From the NCBI GenBank assembly GCA_963798775.1, contig CAWCUK010000001.1, positions 1 through 64,000 on the forward strand: a stretch of 64,000 bases of DNA, given 5' to 3'. Below, one piece after another: positions 52,153-61,054 of the stretch. The notes under the pieces are model-generated. The model saw only the letters and a program-made list of their open reading frames with translations. It had not been told where the DNA came from and made no database searches. A program made the position numbers and the translations under genes. Source of the stretch: CAWCUK01 sp963798775 (GTDB lineage: Bacteria; Bacteroidota; Ignavibacteria; Ignavibacteriales; Ignavibacteriaceae). The first letter of the stretch is position 1; every line of letters begins with the position of its first letter.

Positions 52153-53969
52153 ATTTCACCTTTTTCAATTTTTTGCTTTAAATTATTATTTGATGAGTCA
52201 ATTTCATAAGCTTTTTGCCAGAGTTCTTTCGCGTAAGATTTGCGGCCTATTTTAAAAACAACATCGCCCAGATGTTCTAAAATTACGGGAGATTTTTCAT
52301 TTACATTTAAAGCTTTTTTTAGATATTCTTCGGCCTTTTTATAATCTTCTAATTTATAGTAAATCCATCCCATCGTATCTAAATAAGAAGAATTTTCCGG
52401 CTCGGCTTTAATTGCTTTTTTAGACATAATTAAAGCTTCTTTTAATCTCTCCCCTCTTTCCGAAAGTGAATAAGCATAATTATTATTTATAAGCGCGCTG
52501 GCAGAATCAAGATCTAAGGCCCGCTGATATACGCTGTCGCATTCGGCGTATTTTTTTTGAGCGTTATAAATCAATCCCAAAGTTCCCAAAAGATCAACTT
52601 CATCCGGTTCAAGAGCCAAAGCTTTTTTAAGATAAAGGATCGCTTCGTCATCTTTTTTTAATTGGCTTAAAGTGTAGCCGTACGCGGAAAGCGCGTTTAC
52701 GTCTTTTGGGTTTAAGTCTACCGCTTTTTTAAGATAACTTTCCGCTTCTTCATTTTTATTAGATTGGGCAAGCGAGAGGCCTAAAATAAGATTAACAGCA
52801 AAATTATCGGGGAACGAAACAATCGCTTCATTCATTACTTTTATAGCTTCGGGATATTTTTTATTATCAAAATAAAGTCCGCCTAATCTTACCCAGGCAT
52901 CAACATTCCATGAAGCCAATTGCGTAACAAGTTTAAAATTTTCAATAGCCGTTGAATCATTCTTTTCACTTAGCGCAATAGCGCCAAGATACATTTTTAC
53001 CTGCCAGTCGAGCGTATCTTTATCAATTGTTTTAAATAATTTTTTAGCGACGGGAAGGAGAGTAGAATCATTTAACGACTGATTAAAATAAGAAGCGCCG
53101 ATTCTAACTTTTACATCCAAAGGAATTTTAGGCTGATTTAAAATATATTTATATTCATCGGCGGCTTTCTGCCATTTGTCTTGCTGAATAAAAAGCCGCG
53201 CTTTTCTTTCCCGCGCCGTTAAGTCATCGGGAGTTAGTTCTAATATATCATCAATTACATTTATAGCTTCATCATAATTTTTTTCTTTTTCGTAAACATT
53301 AACCAGAAGTTCTTGAATAGCCGAATTACTGGGATCAATTTTAATTAATTCTTTAATAGCGGAAGCGGCTTTTTTATATTCACCCAAATTATCATAAAGC
53401 TCAGCTACGCGAAGCAGAACATTCCAATCAGAACCGATTAAATTTGTAAGCTTATTATAAATTTCAACAGCCTGCAGCGGTTTCTGTTTTTCATAAAGCC
53501 GGGCAAGCTTATAATAAGATTGGACATTACTTGAATCGATAGAGATAATTTTTTCCAAAACAACTTCCGCGGAATCAGGCTGATGGGCGGTTGTGTAAAT
53601 ATCTGAAAGAAGAGTATAATAAGAGATATTTGTAGAATCTAAACTGATAGAATTTTTTATATTCTGAAGCGCGAGAGAAAGTTTATTTATATAGAAATAA
53701 TTTTTAGCAAGCGCGTAATAAATTCCCGCATGCGGATCCAAACGAAGCGCGTCCTGGTATTCTAAAATAGCTCCTGCAAAATCACCTTTTGCTTCAGCAA
53801 TAGAGCCATCGACAAAATGCGCCATTGCCTCAGTGCTGTTACCGGAATTATTTGAAGTTAATTCATCCGTTATAGAAAATTCTTCGTCGTTTGATTCCGT
53901 AGTTTCCTTAGTTGCCGAACAGCCAATTAAGAAGAATGCGAACAAAATAAAAATCGAATATTTAAACAT
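52149..53969 (-). CDS. Multi-TPR outer membrane lipoprotein
   Basis: 606 residues. Lipobox LIGC (Cys 17), an acidic Ser/Thr-rich linker, then about fifteen tetratricopeptide repeats to the C-terminus (GAILEYQDALRLDPHAGIYYALA, AESYLKKAVDLNPKDVNALSAYGYTL, among others). TPR scaffolds of this size often organise envelope complexes; the partner is not known. First gene of a three-gene overlapping operon with DUF4292 and EnvC-like genes. Confidence 0.85.
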   Translation of the reverse strand: MFKYSIFILFAFFLIGCSATKETTESNDEEFSITDELTSNNSGNSTEAMAHFVDGSIAEAKGDFAGAILEYQDALRLDPHAGIYYALAKNYFYINKLSLALQNIKNSISLDSTNISYYTLLSDIYTTAHQPDSAEVVLEKIISIDSSNVQSYYKLARLYEKQKPLQAVEIYNKLTNLIGSDWNVLLRVAELYDNLGEYKKAASAIKELIKIDPSNSAIQELLVNVYEKEKNYDEAINVIDDILELTPDDLTARERKARLFIQQDKWQKAADEYKYILNQPKIPLDVKVRIGASYFNQSLNDSTLLPVAKKLFKTIDKDTLDWQVKMYLGAIALSEKNDSTAIENFKLVTQLASWNVDAWVRLGGLYFDNKKYPEAIKVMNEAIVSFPDNFAVNLILGLSLAQSNKNEEAESYLKKAVDLNPKDVNALSAYGYTLSQLKKDDEAILYLKKALALEPDEVDLLGTLGLIYNAQKKYAECDSVYQRALDLDSASALINNNYAYSLSERGERLKEALIMSKKAIKAEPENSSYLDTMGWIYYKLEDYKKAEEYLKKALNVNEKSPVILEHLGDVVFKIGRKSYAKELWQKAYEIDSSNNNLKQKIEKGEI

Positions 53970-54072
53970 AAACTCTCTGTTAATTTGCCAAAAAATATAT
54001 TACTATACGCATATAATAACAAGGTAATTTACTAATCAAATTGATAACCAGGGGCACATAAAAGTTAAATTG

Positions 54073-54103
54073 TTGCTTACAAATATAGTAAACTATATCT
54101 TTG
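54073..54103 (+). promoter_or_regulatory. Promoter of the ATP-grasp gene
   Basis: -33 TTG (54073-54075) and -7 TATCTTTG (54096-54103), 20 bases apart. The ATG is only 18 bases past the -7 box, which implies a very short leader, in line with the absence of a good ribosome site. Confidence 0.6.
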
Positions 54104-54121
54104 TAAAAACATTAAAGTGAT

Positions 54122-55048
54122 ATGGAAATTTTTGATCTCGGAATAGCATACGTATGGGAATATGACGATGGTTTTATCGCTTTAATTGAAGAAGTTTTTC
54201 ATAACGCGGGACTTTCTACCTTCCTAATCGGTTACCATAATTTATTTGATGTAATAGAAAAAGTTGAACAGAAAAAGCTTTATTTTAATTTCTATTTAGA
54301 CCGGGCCTGGGATGTTGATGAAAATTTTGAAAGTCTTGGTAAAATGATTTCGAAGAAAAGGACTATAATTTTTAATCCTTATAAAAAAGTTCTTCACGCT
54401 ATTGATAAAGCCAGTATGCATTTGGAATTAATAACAGCTGGCCTGCACGTACCGCATTCAATAATTATTCCTCCGCATAGTGAAGAAGAAGAAATTTATC
54501 TTTCGGTTGAAGATTTAGCGATTCTAGGCAGGCCGTTTATTATTAAACCGTGCAATACAACAGGAGGAGGAATAGGAGTTGTTACCGGAGCGGAAACTTT
54601 AAAAGAAGTTCTTGATGAAAGAGTTAATAATTACGATGACAAATATCTTCTGCAGGAAAAAATTTATCCTTTAATGTTAGACGGAAAAAGAGCCTGGTTC
54701 CGGTGTTTCTGGGCTTTCGGAAAAGCAATTCCCGTCTGGTGGGACGATCAAACACATCTTTACGAATTTTTAACTAAAGAACAAATAGATGAATTTAAAC
54801 TGAATAAACTTTATTCGATTACAAAAAGAATAGCAAAACTTATAGGATTGGATTTTTTTTCAACCGAAGTTGTATTAACCGAAAAAAATGAATTTATAGT
54901 TATAGATTATGTGAACGACATGTGTGATATGCGCATAAAATCGAAACATTTCGACGGTGTACCGGATGAAGTAGCTTTTCTAATAGTAAATAATATGCGG
55001 AAAAAGATGAACCAGCTTATGAGAGAGAAACAGAAAAAGCATAAATAA
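54122..55048 (+). CDS. ATP-grasp domain protein
   Basis: 308 residues. Central ATP-grasp fold with FIIKPCNTTGGGIGV (nucleotide loop, residue about 143), LLQEKIYP (hinge) and the metal-binding tail FIVIDYVNDMCDMR. The N-terminal ~90 residues resemble a pre-ATP-grasp domain (IGYHNLFDVIEK..DRAWD). Such enzymes ligate a carboxylate to an amine or thiol; no substrate can be named. Nine bases before a small membrane-protein gene. Confidence 0.8.
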   Translation: MEIFDLGIAYVWEYDDGFIALIEEVFHNAGLSTFLIGYHNLFDVIEKVEQKKLYFNFYLDRAWDVDENFESLGKMISKKRTIIFNPYKKVLHAIDKASMHLELITAGLHVPHSIIIPPHSEEEEIYLSVEDLAILGRPFIIKPCNTTGGGIGVVTGAETLKEVLDERVNNYDDKYLLQEKIYPLMLDGKRAWFRCFWAFGKAIPVWWDDQTHLYEFLTKEQIDEFKLNKLYSITKRIAKLIGLDFFSTEVVLTEKNEFIVIDYVNDMCDMRIKSKHFDGVPDEVAFLIVNNMRKKMNQLMREKQKKHK

Positions 55049-55057
55049 TTCATTCCG

Positions 55058-55462
55058 ATGAGTAAAATGAACATATACATTATTCTGATTCTTGTCCTGT
55101 CTATAGCCGCCTTAACGGCCTATTATTATTTATTTAATATTTATGAAGTTACATTTTCTGTTTCCCCGAAAGAACTTTACGCGGATAATACATCCACCTG
55201 TACAATTGAAACAGTTCCTTTAAACGCGTTAGGCAGAAAAGCGTTATTTAGAACAGCCGCTACAAAATTTAAAATAGAAGAGGGCAAAGATTTAGTAGAA
55301 ATAATTTTAAACGATGAGGAAAACGGGAAACTTATTATAAAAGCAAAAAATAGAACCGGGAAAGTAACTGTTTTTATTAAATCAAAATTAGCTTTACTTC
55401 CCTCTTCCGTTCAGATACCGATATATCCTAATTTTGCCTTCGATAATAATATTAACGATTAA
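55058..55462 (+). CDS. Small membrane-anchored protein with an Ig-like extracytoplasmic domain
   Basis: 134 residues: one N-terminal transmembrane helix (IYIILILVLSIAALTAYYYLF), then an invasin/BIG2-like beta domain (VTFSVSPKELYADNTSTCTIETVPLNALGRK). The Lys-rich stretch GKLIIKAKNRTGKVTVF is typical of such Ig repeats. Function unknown; the short spacing suggests co-expression with the ATP-grasp gene. Confidence 0.65.
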   Translation: MSKMNIYIILILVLSIAALTAYYYLFNIYEVTFSVSPKELYADNTSTCTIETVPLNALGRKALFRTAATKFKIEEGKDLVEIILNDEENGKLIIKAKNRTGKVTVFIKSKLALLPSSVQIPIYPNFAFDNNIND

Positions 55463-55533
55463 TTTATTAGCATAATTATTGTTATTTTTTCACAAGGAAA
55501 TGTCGAAAATTTTCAATTAAAAGTTGAGGAATT

Positions 55534-56307
55534 ATGAAAAAAATAATTTTACTTTTTACGGTCTTAATATTTTCAACCGCGTTAAACTTCGCGCAAGGAA
55601 CCGCAGGCGAAAAAGCTAAATTTGAATATCGTTCCCTTATTGATATGCCAACAGCAGGTATTTTGGAAAAAGGCTATGTAGGAGTAACAAATGATATTTT
55701 GCCTGACGGAGTAGTAATCGCAAAGTTGGAAGTCGGGGTTTTTGATAATATAAGTTTCGGTATTTCCTACGGAGGAGCAAATATAATCGGCGCCGGATCT
55801 CCAAGATGGTATAAATTACCGGGAGTAAATTTCCGTTTTCGATTATTTGATGAATCGGTAAAAATGCCTGCCGTTGCTTTAGGATTTGATTCGCAAGGAA
55901 AAGGAGAATATTTTGATTCAACAAACAGGTACGCAATAAAATCGCCGGGATTTTATGGTGCGATAAGTAAAAATTTTGAATTTCTGGGTTATTTAAGCCT
56001 TCACGGAACCGTTAATTATTCCCTGGAAAGCAAAGACGGCGATAACTTCTTAAACATGTGGATTGGATTTGAGAAAACTCTTGGCGCGAATCTTTCAATT
56101 ATTGGTGATTATAATTTCGCTTTTAATGATAACGCCACAAATTCATACGGAAGCGGCAACGGCTATTTAAATTTAGGGATCAGATGGGCGATGGGCGAAG
56201 GTTTTACTCTCGGCTTTGATTTACGAGATTTATTAGATAATAAAAAATGGAGCCCAAGTTCCGCTGACAGGGCAATTAAAATTGAATATATAAAAAGTAT
56301 CTTCTAA
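55534..56307 (+). CDS. Outer membrane protein, YjbH-like
   Basis: Signal peptide (MKKIILLFTVLIFSTALNFAQ) then beta-barrel strands (VFDNISFGISYGGANIIG, GYLNLGIRWAMGEGFTLGFDLRDLL). 257 residues. A YjbH-like or general outer-membrane family fits; the role is not known. GAGGAATT before the ATG. The 71-base gap upstream shows no clear promoter. Confidence 0.7.
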   Translation: MKKIILLFTVLIFSTALNFAQGTAGEKAKFEYRSLIDMPTAGILEKGYVGVTNDILPDGVVIAKLEVGVFDNISFGISYGGANIIGAGSPRWYKLPGVNFRFRLFDESVKMPAVALGFDSQGKGEYFDSTNRYAIKSPGFYGAISKNFEFLGYLSLHGTVNYSLESKDGDNFLNMWIGFEKTLGANLSIIGDYNFAFNDNATNSYGSGNGYLNLGIRWAMGEGFTLGFDLRDLLDNKKWSPSSADRAIKIEYIKSIF

Positions 56308-56503
56308 AAATAAGAAACTAATTATAAGTTATTGAGTAAAAAGAATATAAATAAAAAAAACGGTTGTCCTATTTATTAGACACAAAAGTTTATTATTGTA
56401 TACGGTAGTTAAAAAAAACAAGTGTAAAGTGTTTATTTTTCACCCTTTTAAAAGGCTCGATTTTTGCGGATATTTGAATAAGAAGATTAGCGGAGGAGAA
56501 ATC

Positions 56504-57676
56504 ATGAAAAAGTTTAAAATTTTAGCGGGAACCTTAGTTTTGGCTGCCGCGTTTCTTTTTGGCGGATGTTATACACAACTTTCTACAAAACCATTCGCCA
56601 ATCAAGAATACTCTTATACACCGAATAGAGACAGCCAAAATGATGGTTATAACGATGAATATTATACTGACAGCACTTACAGTAATGATTCAGGTTATTA
56701 TAATGACGAAGAATATGAGGATTATGACGGAGAATATTATCAAGACGGAGCAGTAAATAATTATTACATCGGCGCTCCATTTTATAGAAGATATTTTTCA
56801 CATTATTATCCTACTATTTCAGTAGGAGTTTATTACGGTTCATACTTCTACGATCCTTTCTGGTATGATCCTTTTTATTATGATCCTTGGGCCTGGTGCG
56901 GCACATGTTATCCAAGTTATTATTCTCCTTTCGCGTATTATTATCCCAGAAATTACGGTTACGGTTATTACGATTACTGGTACGGAAGCTCAACTTCTTA
57001 TAAATATCGTAATGAAAGACGCTCCGATAATATGACATCCTTAAGAAATACTGACGGATTAAGAGGAGGATTAGGAAGCCGTGATTCAAGAGGCGCTTTA
57101 ACAACCTTATCCAGAGAAAGAGCCGTTACAGACACAAAAGATTTTTCAAAGAGAAGTACAAGAGAGGCTGAAGCGTTAAAAGCGGCGAAACGTACAGATA
57201 ACAGAGAAATTATTAGAGGTAATGATAAAACAAGAAATATTACTCCTAATGAAAGAACAAAAATAATACCGGAAAAAGGGAATAGAAATACAGAAATTCA
57301 AAGAGTTGATCCTCGAAAAGATCAGAATAGAAACAAAAGGAATGAAAGCTATTACCGGTACAAAAATAAAGAAAACAACGGCAGAGAAACACGAGTACAG
57401 AGAGAATATAAACCAAAGCCGAATAACAACGGAAATGACAGCAGAGTAAGGAAAAATGACGGACGTGAGAGAAAATATGTTCCCAAATATACACCTCCAA
57501 AGAAAAAAGAAGGTACAAGGAATAAAACCTATAATCCGCCGAAAAGAACTTATTCACCTCCGAGATCAGCGCCTCCGCAGCGGACTTATTCTCCGCCGAG
57601 ATCAGCGCCTCCTCAGAGAAGTTCACCGCCTTCAAGAGGCAGCAGCAGCAGTAATGATTCCGGAAGAAGGAGATAA
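56504..57676 (+). CDS. Tyr-rich, Arg/Asn-rich lipoprotein
   Basis: I start at 56504 (AGGAG seven bases upstream, lipobox FGGC), not at the longer 56396 frame. About 390 residues in three zones: a Tyr/Asp/Asn-rich part (YYDPWAWCGTCYPSYYSP), an Arg/Asn/Lys-rich part (RNERRSDN, ENNGRETRVQRE) and a Pro/Ser/Arg end with tandem TYSPPRSAPPQR units. No known domain. It shares the start CYTxL and the basic tail with the next gene, a paralogue. Confidence 0.75.
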   Translation: MKKFKILAGTLVLAAAFLFGGCYTQLSTKPFANQEYSYTPNRDSQNDGYNDEYYTDSTYSNDSGYYNDEEYEDYDGEYYQDGAVNNYYIGAPFYRRYFSHYYPTISVGVYYGSYFYDPFWYDPFYYDPWAWCGTCYPSYYSPFAYYYPRNYGYGYYDYWYGSSTSYKYRNERRSDNMTSLRNTDGLRGGLGSRDSRGALTTLSRERAVTDTKDFSKRSTREAEALKAAKRTDNREIIRGNDKTRNITPNERTKIIPEKGNRNTEIQRVDPRKDQNRNKRNESYYRYKNKENNGRETRVQREYKPKPNNNGNDSRVRKNDGRERKYVPKYTPPKKKEGTRNKTYNPPKRTYSPPRSAPPQRTYSPPRSAPPQRSSPPSRGSSSSNDSGRRR

Positions 57677-57679
57677 AAA

Positions 57680-58159
57680 ATGAAAAAGAAATTAGCACTT
57701 ATAATATTTATTGTAACATTAACTTTAGGAATAACCGGCTGTTATACAACAGTATGGAATCCGAATTCAGAATTTCCGACCGCGGATAATTCTTACATGA
57801 ATGATGGATATTATTCAGATTACTACGGAAACTACGCCTACTATTACGATACGCCTTGGTGGTACGCAATCGCTCCGCCCGCTCCGGTAACCGTTTCAAA
57901 TCCTAATTACCAGCGCGGCGAAGACAGAAACAGTCTAAGAAATACCGGATATGATAGAGGAAATGAAGGCAGACGCCCGGAAGTTCAAAGAACAGATCCG
58001 GTTTCAACAAGTACAGGAAGTAACAGCAGCAGTACAAGCACCTCCTCAAACGGAAGCAGAGTTACTTCGCAAACGGAAAATAAATCGTCCTCTTCAAACA
58101 GAGATAATAAAAGTCTAAGAGATAACAACGGCGATAGAAATAACGGCAGGAGGAGATAA
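57680..58159 (+). CDS. Tyr-rich, Ser/Asn-rich lipoprotein (paralogue of the preceding gene)
   Basis: 159 residues, lipobox ITGC, start CYTTVWNPNSEFPTAD, a Tyr-rich core (YYSDYYGNYAYYYDTPWWYA), then Ser/Asn/Arg low complexity ending NGRRR, as the upstream protein also ends in RRR. Three bases after that gene, and its stop shares one base with the next ATG (TAATG), so the three genes are coupled. Function unknown. Confidence 0.75.
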   Translation: MKKKLALIIFIVTLTLGITGCYTTVWNPNSEFPTADNSYMNDGYYSDYYGNYAYYYDTPWWYAIAPPAPVTVSNPNYQRGEDRNSLRNTGYDRGNEGRRPEVQRTDPVSTSTGSNSSSTSTSSNGSRVTSQTENKSSSSNRDNKSLRDNNGDRNNGRRR

Positions 58160-59622
58160 TGAAAAGCTTTTATTCTCAATTCAGCTTTAAGCTTTTTTTA
58201 ATATCGGCAATTTTATTAGTTTCTAATTCCTTTGGCCAGGGTATACCGGACGCATTACGTTTAGCGGAGCCTGGTTTAGGTTCAAGCGCGAGAGCATTGG
58301 GAATGGGAAACAGCTATATCGGTTTAAGCGATGACGCTTCTGCCGCTTTTTATAATCCCGCCGGATTCGGATTATTAAAAAGAATGGAATTTTCCGGCGG
58401 ATTAAATTATTTAAACTTTGATAACAACTCCACTTTTTTCCGCAATACAACAAATTATTCCAACAGCTCAACTAAACTAAACAGAATAAGTTTCGCGTTT
58501 CCCTTCCCCACTACCAGAGGAAGTTTAGTATTCGGAGTATCATATCACTCATCCAAAGATTTTACAAGCGCGGTAAAATTTGACGGATTCAACAACGGGA
58601 CAAACTCCCTGGCAAGATATTTATCTCTGCAGAATAATGATGTTCCGTACAACCTTTATTTAAGTTATCCTTTAAAAGACGCGCAAGGCACATACATTAA
58701 AGATACCACAAATATATTCGGAAATTTAAATCAGAGCGGCACAATATTATCTTCCGGTTCAGTTGACAATTGGACTTTCTCGGGAGCGATTGAAGTTTCA
58801 AAAAATCTGTTCATCGGCGCAAACTTAAATATAATTACCGGGAATTATGATAATAACAATGATTATTATGAAGACGATACCAAAAATGTTTATCAGGGAG
58901 AAACTTCGCCCGGAGACGTTGAAACAAAAGACTTTAGAACCTTTTATTTAAATAAAAAATTAAATTGGGATATTTCCGGCTGGGACGCGAAAATCGGCGC
59001 GCTTTATCAATTTCGTAATTTCGCAAGATTCGGCGCTACAATTCAATTTCCCAAAACATATTCAATAAAAGAAAAGTTTGATGTATTTGGTAGAAGTGAG
59101 TTCGGAACCGCTCAATCATTTACCTATTCGGCAAATGATCAAGTTGAATATGATATTACTACTCCGTTTGAACTTGCCGGCGGCGCAAGCGTAAATGTTC
59201 GAGGATTTATTTTCAGCGGACAGGCAACAATTTTAGATTACACCCAAACCAAATTCGGTAACGCCGGAAACGGGCTTGATCAGCGGGCAATTGATGATAT
59301 TAATACTAACATTAAAGATCAGCTTCGCGCGGTTGTAAATTATAATTTAGGTGTAGAATACACAATACCTAGAATCGGTTTAAGATTAAGAGGCGGTTAT
59401 TTTATTCAGCCTTCCGCATATCAAGGCGATCCTTCAGAATTCGATAAAAAATATGTAACAGCGGGATTCGGATTTTTAACAGAAGAAACTATCGGAATTG
59501 ATTTTGCTTACGCCCACGGCTGGTGGAATACCTTCGGAGACAATTACGGGTCCGATCTTTCCAGAACTCAACAGCAAATAAAAACCAACAATTTCTCATT
59601 AACCGTTACTTACAGATTTTAG
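58159..59622 (+). CDS. Outer membrane beta-barrel protein, OmpP1/FadL-like or PorV-like
   Basis: 487 residues. Signal peptide, then GLGSSARALGMGNSYIGLSDDASAAFYNPAGFGLLKRMEFSGG (in parts), the N-terminal pattern of FadL/PorV-type barrels, and a terminal strand FSLTVTYRF ending in Phe. Either a hydrophobic-compound channel or a T9SS-related barrel is possible; I cannot tell which. Coupled to the lipoprotein pair, and the unit ends at the terminator 59652-59683. Confidence 0.75.
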   Translation: MKSFYSQFSFKLFLISAILLVSNSFGQGIPDALRLAEPGLGSSARALGMGNSYIGLSDDASAAFYNPAGFGLLKRMEFSGGLNYLNFDNNSTFFRNTTNYSNSSTKLNRISFAFPFPTTRGSLVFGVSYHSSKDFTSAVKFDGFNNGTNSLARYLSLQNNDVPYNLYLSYPLKDAQGTYIKDTTNIFGNLNQSGTILSSGSVDNWTFSGAIEVSKNLFIGANLNIITGNYDNNNDYYEDDTKNVYQGETSPGDVETKDFRTFYLNKKLNWDISGWDAKIGALYQFRNFARFGATIQFPKTYSIKEKFDVFGRSEFGTAQSFTYSANDQVEYDITTPFELAGGASVNVRGFIFSGQATILDYTQTKFGNAGNGLDQRAIDDINTNIKDQLRAVVNYNLGVEYTIPRIGLRLRGGYFIQPSAYQGDPSEFDKKYVTAGFGFLTEETIGIDFAYAHGWWNTFGDNYGSDLSRTQQQIKTNNFSLTVTYRF

Positions 59623-59651
59623 ACGTACTGATTTAGATAAAAATTAAATTT

Positions 59652-59683
59652 AAAGGCATCTTATTTTAAGGTGCCTTTTTTTT
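59652..59683 (+). terminator. Rho-independent terminator
   Basis: Stem AAGGCATCTTA / TAAGGTGCCTT with a TTT loop and a run of eight T. It ends the unit running to 59622. The rest of the gap to rsgA (59684-59970) is AT-rich; I see no repeat or promoter match in it. Confidence 0.85.
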
Positions 59684-59978
59684 AACCTTCTTAACTCCAT
59701 CCCTTTAATTTAATCTCCAATATAAGCTACTTCCTGTTAATAGTTACTAACTAAAATAGATTGTTGAAAGATTCCGTAAATGATCTATTTAACGACTTAA
59801 TATTTATATTTAGAATTTAATTGAGATTTTCAAATTTTATAAAAGCAGCCGGACTAACAGTTGTTAATACTTCGCGATCTTATTATTTTTAATATCCTCA
59901 ATTTTATATCTTTTTTCCTAACATTTTTAACTTTTATATAACTTGAGTAATGATTAGAAATATTTTTTCGGAGGAAAT

Positions 59979-60935
59979 ATTAGAGGTTTAGTAAGCCGGG
60001 TTGAAAGTAAAGATTATTATGTTTTTTCATCAGAAAAAGGAAAAACTATCCGCTGTACTTTACGAGGCAAATTCAAAAAAGATTTTCATCTAAAAAAAGA
60101 TAAGCTCTATCAAACCGATATTGCAGTTGTCGGAGACTTCGTAGAATTTGAAATGAATGATGACGGAAGCGGTGTAATAACAAAAGTAGATAAACGAAAA
60201 AATTACATCTCCAGAAAAGCTCCGAAAATAAAAGGCGCAAGCTATAGAGGTGAAAGGCTTGAACAAATAATTGCCGCAAATATCGACGCCCTATTTATAG
60301 TCAGCAGCATTGATGAACCTTCTTTTAATAATAAAGTAATCGACCGGTTTTTAGTTGCCGCCGAAAGTTCAAGCATTCAACCTCATATAATTATTAATAA
60401 AATTGATCTTGACCCGGAAAATTATGTTGACGAATGGATAGAATTATATAAAAACATCGGCTACGAAGTAATAAAATCGAGTACAAAAACCGGTGAGGGA
60501 ATAAAAGAAATTCATCAACTTTTAAAAGACAATAAAAATCTATTTTGGGGACATTCGGGAGTAGGAAAATCATCTTTACTTAATACAATTTTCCCCGGAT
60601 TAGATTTGGGAGTCGGCGATATAAGTTCATTTAATGATAAAGGCACACATACAACAGTTACAAGCAGAATGATAAAAGTTGAAGAAGAAACTTATATAAT
60701 AGATACTCCCGGAATAAGAGAAATTGCTCCTTACGGAATAAAGAAAGAAGATTTAGGACATTATTTTATAGAATTCGCTAAATACCAGAACAATTGTAAA
60801 TTTAACACTTGCACCCATTACCATGAGCCGGGATGCGCTGTTATCGCGGCGGTTGAAAACGAAGAACTATCTCCGGAAAGGTATGACAGTTATTTAAGAA
60901 TTCTGGAAACAATTGAAGAAGATATTTTATTTTGA
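59979..60935 (+). CDS. rsgA: Ribosome small-subunit maturation GTPase RsgA
   Basis: Circularly permuted GTPase that checks late 30S assembly. OB-fold N-terminus (RGLVSRVESKDYYVFSSEKGKTIRCTLRGKF in part), then NKID (G4, about residue 140), G1 GHSGVGKSS (about 191), DTPGIRE (G3) and a C-terminal zinc motif C..CTHYHEPGC. The first usual start (60153) would delete the OB-fold. The frame upstream is open to a stop at about 59953, and the only position with a good ribosome site (GGAGG, four bases away) is ATT at 59979. So either an AUU start or an ATG damaged by read error. Confidence 0.85.
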   Translation: MRGLVSRVESKDYYVFSSEKGKTIRCTLRGKFKKDFHLKKDKLYQTDIAVVGDFVEFEMNDDGSGVITKVDKRKNYISRKAPKIKGASYRGERLEQIIAANIDALFIVSSIDEPSFNNKVIDRFLVAAESSSIQPHIIINKIDLDPENYVDEWIELYKNIGYEVIKSSTKTGEGIKEIHQLLKDNKNLFWGHSGVGKSSLLNTIFPGLDLGVGDISSFNDKGTHTTVTSRMIKVEEETYIIDTPGIREIAPYGIKKEDLGHYFIEFAKYQNNCKFNTCTHYHEPGCAVIAAVENEELSPERYDSYLRILETIEEDILF

Positions 60936-60999
60936 TTTAAATCCTTAATCTTTAGTTGTAAAAGTATTAACATTAACTATAGAAATATTTTTTTCTAAT

Positions 61000-61031
61000 T
61001 TTGGAAACTTTTTTTATTAGAATTATATTTG
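61000..61031 (+). promoter_or_regulatory. Promoter of menF-menD
   Basis: -33 TTTG (61000-61003) and -7 TATATTTG (61024-61031), 20 bases apart, 23 bases before the menF ATG. Confidence 0.65.
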
Positions 61032-61054
61032 CCAATTAAAAATAATTTAGCTGA

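Noticed and set aside
57246..57698. Minus-strand frame of 150 residues with Cys, Phe and Tyr
   Set aside because: Shadow of the Arg/Pro-rich lipoprotein gene on the plus strand; no start context and no domain.
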